Of a DNA stretch of 64,000 bases, positions 23,000 through 31,652 are shown piece after piece. Positions within the stretch are counted from its first letter, which is position 1, and each line of letters starts with the position of its first letter. The position numbers were made by a program, and so were the translations under genes. Source of the stretch: Zygnema cylindricum (lineage: Eukaryota; Streptophyta; Zygnematophyceae; Zygnematales; Zygnemataceae). Where the stretch lies: positions 29,453 through 93,452 of the forward strand of contig JBBHKE010003455.1 in NCBI GenBank assembly GCA_037447655.1, in the 5' to 3' direction. The notes under the pieces were generated by a model that saw nothing but the letters and a program-made list of their open reading frames with translations, did not search any database and was not told the origin of the DNA.

Positions 23000-25900
23000 A
23001 GAGAGAAAAAAAACCTGAATAAACTCCGAACGAGGGTTTTTTCGTCCTCCTTTCTCTGGCACATTCACAACCTGCACCAATCAGAGACCCAAATGCCTCT
23101 GAGCAAGTACCCGAGAACAAAGATGCTTGTCTTAACTGTGGAGAATTATGACCCTTTTTAAAACCTTTAAATGGCCTCCACCCAACTGTCCAGGAAAGAT
23201 AGTATCACATGCCAGTAGTTGCAGTATTGTGCCAGCAAACTGAGCTGTTTTAGTTGAATCAAGATGGTAAACTTCTTTCACTTGCATTGAAAAAAGTGTA
23301 GTGTTTTCAATTTTTTAGAAAGTGAAGGGAAGCACAAAAGGTGAAATTCTGCTTGACACAGAGAGGAGGTTAAAGTCTTCTGCGAAAGATATAACGAGTT
23401 ACTTAGTTTCTGAAAGGTGTTAAAACACACCTAAAAAAACAGTGCACGAGAGTGCCATCAACCACCTTCGCATGATTATCTTCTCTCCAGGTTGTTTTAT
23501 ATCTTTACGTTAACAACTTTGACCGAAGGTACAACCAGAAGAGATACATGTTCACAAGCTTCCACTTTGACAGTGGACCAGCATAGACTCGAGCAAGGAC
23601 TACACCACCCATCACTATTAGTGTTAAACAATTTAGGGCACTCAAATAATTTTTTTCTCATCACACAGTTTTCCAATTTCCAATCCTGACATTACGACCG
23701 AAAGGTAAGAATGTTACTTTTCGATTGCTCCCAAGAAAAAGAAAATCCAGCAGTTGACAATAAAAGTTAAAGACGATTGAGTGCCCTAAAGCCGCCTAAC
23801 ACTAATCGCAATTAAAAAAGGCACCAACTCTGGAATGACTGAAACTGTGAACTTGCAGATGACATAGAACACAATATCACACAAGCATAAAGGGCTCCAG
23901 CTGAGGAGCCCACGTGGCTAGGTTAAGCTGAACTACGGCACACTTTTTATTGCGATTAGAGTTGGTGAAGTATTAGCATTAACGAGGTATTTCTATTTTC
24001 TACACTTATGTATTGCCATGTGCCTCATCATGGGTCACTACACTAAAATGAGTATGACGTAAATTTATGATTTTAGGTTCAAAAAAATCCACTCGAATTG
24101 GTGTTAATAGCTCTAACAGCGATGTAAGGCGTAGTATAGATCACTTTGACTACCGTGGATACAAGAAGGCATCTGCCGACAAATAAGTGTGTAAGACAGA
24201 CTTCAGCTGGATAAGAAAACTAGGTGTAATGTATTATCCCATATGGTCTATGCACATGATTATCACGGTTGAAAATGAATTTATTGGCAAAATATGGCAA
24301 AATATGAAAATATCTTTTCAGACCAGTGTGACCATAGCAAAGATTGAATAAACCTAAAAAAAGCATACACAATTCTAGCGGCCAAAGGCTCTCAGATTAG
24401 CATTTTGGCACAATAATCTTAGTCCTTGCAGACTGGGCGTATCTTAAAGAGAGCCTCAGAGCACAAATTTCTGCAAAGGCTCATGTCTTTTGCTGTCATC
24501 ACTGAGCCATATTGACAACCCCATAGAAATGGAACCCCAAAAATGACAAATCTTGCGTGTGATGTCCCAAAATCAGGAGCTATCCACATTGACCAGTGAT
24601 TGTACTAATTAGAAGAAAAAAACATTGAATAGAGTCAGTTCTCGGGCAGTGAGGCTCTAACTAATTGCAACCAACGGTGTACTTCTTTAGACTGCAAAAC
24701 ATAAACCCTGCTCACAGCTCCCTTAACTCTGACGGAAACATGTAAGTAGCTCGATGATACTGCTAAAAGGGACAAACTATAAATTAAGATAACTATTTGT
24801 CAAGGATTATAACCGCGTGATACGCCACAGTGAATAATGAAACAAAACCACCAACCCACTTGTTCTACCACTTGGTCTAAGCCATTTTACATGCTTGAAA
24901 CGCCAAATTGATCAAGATAAAATAATCAATCAAGATAGAGGGTAGCGGAAATTGAATTGAAGGCTGGGAACTTGACATAACTGGTTGTTCTAACACCTAC
25001 GCTTCACATCAAAAACCGACAGACAGTACAGATAATACTGACTGCAGTCTCCTGGATTTCTAAAGAAAAGATCTGACAAACACGACCATAAAAGCAAAGC
25101 AGAGAGTCCTTACAGTGCCTTCCAACATTTTCAGAAGAGCCTGTTGCACTCCCTCTCCAGAAACATCACGAGTGATGCTCATATTTTCAGCCTGTACCAC
25201 CGGGCCAATCATCTCCCCTTATTTCAGACTTAACTACCAGAAGAAACAAAAAAAAGGGATAGAACCGATGGAGTGAAGGCAGATCAGATGTTTAAATAAA
25301 TCTGACGCAGAAAGGTACGGTTTAACTGGTGCTGTAAGGAGTCACCTTTTTGGTTATCTTATCAACCTCATCGATATACACAATGCCCTGCTGGGCTGCC
25401 TCTACATTGAAGTTTGCGTTCTGCATCCACACCAATTTCACCATTGCTTAAAATATGACCATGAAAAATACACAAAATATACATGAAACAAATCGACTAC
25501 AAATTAATGGTGTGTTCCTCAAACAAAGCATGCAGAAGGTCATAGCCGAAAGAAGGATCTTGGAGTAGAAACAAACCTGTAAAAGTTTATATATAACGGA
25601 CTCTACATCCTCACCTACGTATCCTGCCTGAAACCTCCCCACCAATGGTACAGGAATTAGTCACAAACATAGCATTCAACAACCACTCTTAATCTGCCAC
25701 CACAATCATCCATCTTCAAGAGACATTGCAAGGTCCGGTTGGGCTCCCTCTTCCTCTTTCTTTCCCTCTCTGCCTCCCACTCTCAATATACATTCGAGAA
25801 GTGAAAGAAGAAAACCTGAGTGAGAGTGGTTGCGTCGGCAATGACAAACGGCACATTAACAAATCGCGCCAAAGATTTTGCCAGCAATGTCTTGCCTGTT

Positions 25901-28739
25901 CATCAAATCATTCCCAGCAAAATAAGCAATGGGCAAATAGATAATTCCAGGCTTCAGATAGGAAGGTTATTATCAGAAACATATGCTTCTCTGTGTTTTT
26001 AAAAAGCTTCAGCCAGGAAGGTTATCATCAGAGCAATATGTTTTTAACAAATGACAAATGCCCATAAGGTGGAGTGCTGGAGCTGAAAGGGAAGAAAATC
26101 ACACCGGAACCGGTGGGCCCCATCATGAGAACATTGCTTTTCTCCAGTTCAACTTCTTCACCCCCCTCTTCTTCTCCAGTCCTGTAGGTCAACCATACGC
26201 AAAAATCACTTTCAGCAGCTTATATTTATTAGCTACAGAATCATTATTTGCACGGAAAAATCATCAATGGAGGCGCTTCCCACCATTAACAGCTCTTTCA
26301 CAATGAATAAAAAAAAGCAAAATTTCGGCAAGCATAAGTGAAGCATGACAAGCATTTCCATCCCCCTTTTGGTACATCTTTCTTCTTGGAAAAGGCAAGG
26401 AAATCAAAGAAGACACTGAGCATCCAGAAAAAAAACTAGAATCCAGTAAAAATTAACCATTTGCTAGTCAAAAGAGCACAAGAGAGGTAGACCGAGTACT
26501 AAATTGTTTGTACAACCAAAAAGTTTCTATGGCCATTAACTTGTACCACCCGTCAGTATGGCTCCAGCAAGCTATTTCATAAACCGCAGAAGAGACTTAC
26601 TGATGCATTTGGTCCCCCCATTTTCCACATAAAATACACCATTGCTTCTAATACACCATTATCACATATAATTGAATACACATCTAATACACAAAATATA
26701 CACAAAATGCACCGTCATCATTATTTCTATAATAAGAGAATACTTACTTTCTAGACAAACAGCACCCATTCTTTCAAATGTGATTGACACATCAAGGTTG
26801 TAACAAACTGAACAAAAATTATGTTGCAAAAGTCAAGTGTCTGCCCCTCATAAATGCAGAACAAATGAAGAATGCACTCACTCGACTGAAGCCCCTTTGT
26901 CTGCCCTCTCCTTCCGACCTTTCTCGTAATGTATCCGTTTATAATGGTTGTAGACTGCGACAGACAAAACCTGCAACGAGCCACAAAAGAGGACATTGAA
27001 TTCAGAACCAAAATTGAATAATATATGAGATTAATGACGCTGTTGGAGGTACATTTTCAACCAGAAAGCATTGCTCAAAGTAGCAAGGAAACAACGCAAT
27101 AAACGACGCAACAACGCAATGAATCAGAAGAGACAAAAAAAAGCAGCAGGAGCTTTTCCACAATCCCCACATTAGATATACATTGACAAGTTATGGACCG
27201 GAATAAAATATGAAGATAAAAGACACACTTTTCAGAGTTTATTGCAATGTGGGTAGCACTTTTCATCAGCTCAACTATCACAACATCCCAAATCCTGATG
27301 GCCACTTTTGTTATTAATTTACTGAAGCAAAATTGGGAATTGGAAAAAAAATTAGTATTTACTTTCTTCGCTTTTTCTTGACCAATGACATATTTGTCGA
27401 GAGCTGAGCAGATTTCATGTGGAGTTGGTAGATTGATTGCTTCTCCTGAATTCCCTTCACTTGCCGGTCCACCTGCCGACCCGCCAGAGCCTCCTCCACA
27501 CTGTGCTCGTGTAATATTTGTAGACGGGAGGTAAGGTGGAGGTCCTGGAGTTTGTACAGCAACTGGAGCATTTGGAGAAGGTTGAGCATTTGGAGAAGGT
27601 TGAGCATTTGGAGAAGGATGAGCGGTTTTGGAATGTTTTTTAAACCCTTCTATGTCTGAGGGAACCTCTCTCTGAGGGACTACTTCATCCAAACCTTCTC
27701 CGGCCCAATTTTCTGAGTGAGCTATTCCTACCGGAGACATGACCGTGTAATCGCTACATTCATCATAAATATGACCGCTTTCCAACATATCGTGAGGATT
27801 CGAATTCGTGGAAGATCCCCCAATTCCACCAGCGAAAGGACTGTCATTATTTTTAGAAGATTGAAACCATTGACTGCCAGAGAGGCGGCTGTGGTTTTTA
27901 GAAAGAGGAGGAGAGCGAGCTTCGGTGTAATTGCTATGACAAAATGTGCATTTATACATTGGATAATTGAGATCAGACGCAAACTTCCCTCCTCCTCCTC
28001 CTCCTCCACCTGTTGTGCTTCCCCTTGAGCCAGAACTGCTGACACTAACAGATACGGGCAGAATTGAGGAGAAAGCTGGCTGATTTAGGTTTAAGAGATT
28101 TCCACAATTAGGGCAACTGTGCTCAGTTAAAATACCGGATCGCAAATTTCCTCCTCCCTGGCCTCCAGTACTGAAATTTCCTCCAGATCCACTACCAGTA
28201 GAGCCTCTGGCATTACTACTACTACTACCAAAGTTTGCCGGACTACTTTTGTTACTTGCAATTGTCCGGTATGGAAAAGGGCCATAATTATGAGGTTCAA
28301 CAGAGGGCCAGGAATTGACATCAACGCATTTCTCCGGGCCATATAATATCGCCAATGGTGCATAAGAGAATGGTACCAGTGCATCAGCTGGTGTCTTTGT
28401 AGTGCAATTGTTATCATTAGAGCTGTCAGAATTAAAGTGATGCAAACTTCCTGGAGGACAACTTCCCAGTCTACCAGGAGAGGTAACAGGGGAAATTATC
28501 CGCGGCCATGGCCGCAAGAAAGCAGAGGTATTGCAAGTACGTATCCACGTGGCAGAAGAAGATCGATAATTAGATCTGACAGGAGAAGTTGTATGAAACA
28601 CATTTTCTGCAGAAAAATGTTCTGGTCTCTCGCGTACGGAGGAATAGCGTGCGAGAGGAGACAGCAGAATGGCTGCTTTCCTAGCCTTTAATTTCGAAAT
28701 TGCTGCTGCTCCAGCATCAGCGGCCAAGCGCCACTCCAT
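18179..28739 (-). CDS. CLPX: Mitochondrial ATP-dependent Clp protease unfoldase subunit ClpX
   Basis: AAA+ unfoldase that unfolds substrates and feeds them to ClpP in the mitochondrial matrix. Exons (minus): 28739-27363, 26970-26882, 26181-26105, 25895-25816, 25627-25577, 25420-25346, 25191-25114, 23071-23015, 22826-22756, 22236-22137, 21333-21229, 20904-20842, 20478-20356, 19052-18906, 18271-18179. All join in phase and give 861 residues. An Arg/Ala-rich N-terminus fits a transit peptide. A split zinc site is C209/C212 and C264/C267, separated by a Gly/Ser stretch. Walker A GPTGSGKT is 510-517 (split by an intron), pore loop GYVG 543-546, Walker B IVYIDE 571-576, ClpP-docking IGF 658-660, arginine in GRFP 703 and GAR 764-766. 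All catalytic motifs are intact. The 459-residue first exon makes it longer than usual plant ClpX. An in-frame stop lies four codons before the start. The last exon is inferred: reading on from exon 14 gives a stop after one codon. Confidence 0.95.
19456..19640. repeat. TA-MITE copy in a CLPX intron
   Basis: Left end TACACCATGAATCGCTTAG and right end ACTAATCGCGATTCACCG are imperfect inverted repeats of the same family as 15456-15678. Confidence 0.5.
20664..20797. mobile_element. Short palindromic MITE in a CLPX intron
   Basis: TTCAAATGTGCGAAAACAG at the left and an inverted imperfect copy ending ACATTTGAA at the right. Related termini occur near 53665, 55915-56260 and 60150-60258. Confidence 0.6.
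21559..21788. repeat. Tandem duplication, period about 115, in a CLPX intron
   Basis: Copies start TTTTGAACGCAAAAAAG at 21559 and 21674 and run through similar CCCCTCCGC motifs. The junction carries a copy of the exon 10 donor context (CTCACCATCTCT on the plus strand). Confidence 0.75.
21765..22136. repeat. Minisatellite adjoining a CLPX splice donor
   Basis: Many imperfect units of about 16 bases, on the plus strand like TCTGTCCTCTAATAAC. On the coding strand the array begins in the exon 10 donor itself (GTGAGTTATTAGAGGACA). Confidence 0.85.
22344..22541. repeat. Diverged TA-MITE in a CLPX intron
   Basis: Left end CACCGACCATCGCAGTTAG. The right end resembles its complement near 22516-22541. 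Imperfect. Confidence 0.4.
22929..22997. repeat. (GA)n microsatellite
   Basis: An uninterrupted GA run of 69 bases, 17 bases inside the intron after the CLPX exon 8 donor. On the transcribed strand it is (CT)n. Confidence 0.98.
23933..24134. repeat. Diverged TA-MITE in a CLPX intron
   Basis: The left part has GCGATTAGAGTTGGTGAAG and the right part GTTAATAGCTCTAACAGCG, arranged as inverted ends of the family seen at 59185-59338. Confidence 0.4.
27566..27619 (-). repeat. 18-base coding repeat in CLPX exon 1
   Basis: Three tandem 18-base units encode PSPNAQ-type hexapeptides, just before the AAA+ domain. The repeat is in frame, so length variants would keep the frame. Confidence 0.95.
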
Positions 28740-28887
28740 GGCTGGAGCTCACTGCAATTCAAAAATTCAATGTACAAGCAAGACCTTCAGCAACAAAACT
28801 GTCAAACGAAGTTCAGGCATTTTATCTTAGTCAATAAGCGTTATGAATCGTAGTTTTAACGTGCGAAAAGGTATGGAGGGGAAACGC

Positions 28888-28942
28888 TACAGTACAGTAC
28901 TGCATAGTACAGTACTGTACTGTACTGTACTGTACAGTACAC
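28888..28942. promoter_or_regulatory. GTAC-rich array upstream of CLPX
   Basis: Overlapping TACTG/GTACA units form a run such as AGTACTGTACTGTACTG, about 150-200 bases upstream of the CLPX start. It is strongly self-complementary. A regulatory role is inferred only from position and from a similar array at 63460-63556. Confidence 0.45.
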
Positions 28943-29330
28943 GTGATTGCACCAAAACATATTATATTCACGTATGGCATGCAATAGTGCGATGTCACTA
29001 CATATAGTATTTCCACGTGGTAACGCACGTTTGGACGTCTTGAGAATACCGTACGATGTCCGAGGGGCTGTTCCCTCCGCCTATGCGATAACCTGCACAT
29101 ATTGGATGTGTTTTTTTTGACTGTGGATGGCTATCCTCCAGATAGGCATTCACATGTAGGTCTGCAAGAAGCCAGCTGTTTTACCGTATGAGCAAAAAAA
29201 CAAAAAATGGTACAGGCCTCTATTACACAAAATCTACTACAATACAGCAACTGTACTAAACATAAAATCCGTAAAACCTTGAAAAATCATGACTTCTGTT
29301 GCGTGGCAAAATCTTCAGCAAAAACAGAAG
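28943..29330. other. Gene-free upstream region of CLPX
   Basis: No gene is seen. It probably holds the distal CLPX promoter. Confidence 0.4.
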
Positions 29331-29333
29331 TAA

Positions 29334-30103
29334 GGGTATGTCCCCATGTGCATAAGTAAGGGTTTTTTTTCTGTCGTTTTCCTGTAAAACTTAGCGCCGT
29401 ACTGCCTAAGTTGCAACCGTACGAAGGAATCGCAAATTTGTAGAGTACAATTTGCGTCATCCTCGAACATAGGATGCACGAAAATTTGTCGTCTTGTGTT
29501 TTTCGACCCACTTCCACGACAAAAAACATCAGCTTAAACTTATGTTTAAAACACATGCGCGATGTGTTTTAAAACTAGGTATTTTCGAATAGGAACATAT
29601 ATTCGCACGTGCCGTAATTTTTGAAATTTTTCATATAATTTTCAAGGACAAAGAAAAGTACAAATTCGCTATGTTTTGTCCGTTTGCGTTCAATACGACG
29701 AAGAAAAGTATACAATCTTTTTGGTTTTGTCTGTTTTCGTTCAGTACGGATTTTTTTTTTGCAGGGGTCTCGAAATTCTGATGTCATTTCACGGCGACAG
29801 GACAAGCGACGTGAAGGCAAAGCGCATCTTCTTCAACCGTGAAACGGCACAGGCTGGAAGGCGGTACATCTACAATGTCACGGTAAGACATACGACGTCA
29901 TAAGCAGTTCTGAAAAACAACGTGCGACAACACAGATTGTAGACGTTGACAACCGTCACAGGTATTGTCGACTTATACAATCATCACAAACGTAAGTTAC
30001 GATTACGTTCTTACACATAGGGACACTTGAAAACCGGATCCGGCGGATCCGCGCTAAAATACAAAGTAAGTTCCCTAAGTTACAAGTACACGGGGACATA
30101 CCC
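29334..30103. mobile_element. PIF/Harbinger-like element, 770 bases
   Basis: The terminal inverted repeats start GGGTATGTCCCC on both ends and continue imperfectly (ATGTGCATAAGTAAGGG against a related right arm). TAA flanks both sides (29331-29333 and 30104-30106). The interior contains an exon-like stretch (29765-29882). Confidence 0.7.
29765..29882 (+). other. Exon-like open stretch inside the Harbinger-like element
   Basis: A T-rich tract plus TTGCAG precedes it and ACG-GTAAGA follows it. One frame is open across the whole 118 bases (GLEILMSFHGDRTSDV...), and base composition is richer in GC than the surroundings. I do not recognise the protein. It could be a transposon-derived exon, a captured host exon or chance. 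Confidence 0.3.
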
Positions 30104-30106
30104 TAA

Positions 30107-30699
30107 GCAATGGTTCACCTTTTGCGGTCCAGCTCAGCATTGCCAACATCACATCATTGACTATTGGGTCCTTTTACATCACATCACATTCATCATTGTG
30201 TTCATACGTCATCATCACACGTCAAATCCCATCACATCCACTCTATGGCTGTTTTACAGAAGCTGATGACGCAATTGCACATCTCAGCCTGAACTCTATG
30301 AAGATATATTATGATAATAAAAATGTTACAAAAGGGACTTTGTTTTCTAGCTTTCTTAGCAGTAGTACATTTTGGTAAAAATAATACCTTGACTGCTAAC
30401 TCACAATGAACACCTAAAACAAAATAATACCAAACACAAGCAAATTGAATTCTGTATCACCTACCTCAACCCCTAAATTCTGAATCATCCAGAACTTCTT
30501 GATTCCACCTGCACATTGAAATTAAACACCTTGACTAATAAAGATCTCAAATTCACTATAATTTTCCTTTTCTTTTTGCATACCCAGTATCGTCTCTTTA
30601 AAGAGAATATACCGATGACAAAACTGACCTGTCCTTAATAACTTTTAGAGGGTAACCATTCACTAAACGCTGGACCTAAAAACTGAACCTCTTTATATT
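30107..30699. other. Gene-free spacer
   Basis: No gene or repeat is recognised apart from CATCA-rich low complexity near 30140-30240. It may hold the 3' UTR of the carrier exon. Confidence 0.4.
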
Positions 30700-30862
30700 C
30701 TAACCGAGTGCCTCTCGTACTACTTCATAGGCCAGAAAGCAAGCGGCATTCGCCGGTACACTTCTAGCCATGGCCGGTCCAAAGCCGCGGTACAAGCCTG
30801 AGATTCCCTCTGTTGCCCAAACCTTCTTGAAAGCATCCATGGTGCCCGTGTACTTGGGGTTC
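30700..30862 (-). CDS. Last exon of a mitochondrial carrier, carnitine/acylcarnitine (BOU)-like
   Basis: Mitochondrial carriers move metabolites across the inner membrane. This exon encodes the final carrier half-repeat: GTMDAFKKVWATEGI, GLYRGFGPAMARSVPANAA and CFLAYEVVREALG before the stop. The GLYRGF motif and the MARSVPANAACFLAYE block are very close to what I know of the C-terminus of the plant BOU carrier family. The exon begins after a good ATTTCAG acceptor in phase 2, so a real upstream gene is expected to the right on the minus strand. I found no other carrier exons between here and the RAR1-like gene, which runs the opposite way from about 31650. It is therefore an orphan exon: the rest may be in RAR1 introns unrecognised, lost, or this is a duplicated or transposon-carried fragment. 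Codons are intact. Confidence 0.75.
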
Positions 30863-31652
30863 CTGAAATGGCAATATTCTTCAACTCATTTTGTTGTTTA
30901 CTCATTTTTTTAAAACTGAATTATAGCCTAGAACGTTTCTTTTGAAAGGGTCCTAGATATGTTTATGAGTATTTAAACATCAGAGTGTATGTCAAAACTG
31001 AATCTTAAAACTGAGACATAAACAAACTTGAAAAATTTGGATTTCCATCTCAAAACATTTTATCTGTATGTGTTAGTAGTATCAGGGCCCAGATACTTAT
31101 TTTGAAAGTTTTTTTTTTTTGCTGACGCTAACCTTCTTTTTCGTCTTTTGTGTGTTTGGGATAATGGTACATCCGTTGGTTTATTTTTATTGGAGATGAC
31201 ATCAGCCGGTATGTTCTCTTTCTATCGAGTTAACAACTGAGATAGCATTTCACTTTAATGGAAAGATTACATCATATGTTATTTATGGTGTTATTTCTTA
31301 TTATTTTTTACTATTTCTTATTATTTCTTATTATTTCCTATTATTTCTTATTATTGCATTTTGTTTTTGAGGAGTCATACGATTAGGAGCAGCATTTAAG
31401 AGCACTATGAGGGGGTTACTTGTAAACTTCCAAATGAAACTTCTCTTTTTTTTTTATGAACAATGTTATGGTTTCTGCCCCTTTATTTTTATCTCGATTC
31501 TTTTGTTTAATGAAGTTTCATAGTAAAGTTTTACAGCAAGTATAACGTGCTAATCATGGTGGTTTTTTGATGTCAATATAGAGAGGGAAGGCTTCGACCG
31601 ACTGTTTCAACAATCATGACTGTGGATGAGGGTGTTCTGTTTCTCACAACAG
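30863..31652. other. Region between carrier exon and RAR1 exon
   Basis: No coding segment recognised. It contains a TATTTCTTATTATT simple repeat at about 31290-31355. Exon 1 of the RAR1-like gene and upstream carrier exons were sought here and not found. Confidence 0.45.

Noticed and set aside
22752-23120. Open frames with Ser-Leu or Arg-Glu repeats
   Set aside because: They are translations of the (GA)n microsatellite in a CLPX intron.
28989-29090. Cys-rich frame (CPRGCS...CDN) considered as the missing RAR1 first exon
   Set aside because: Cys spacing is wrong for CHORD, it lies beyond the carrier exon and a transposon, and the frame is not bounded by good splice sites.
29676-29903. Plus-strand ORF considered as a host gene
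   Set aside because: It lies within TAA-flanked inverted repeats, so it is better treated as transposon content; kept only as an exon-like feature.
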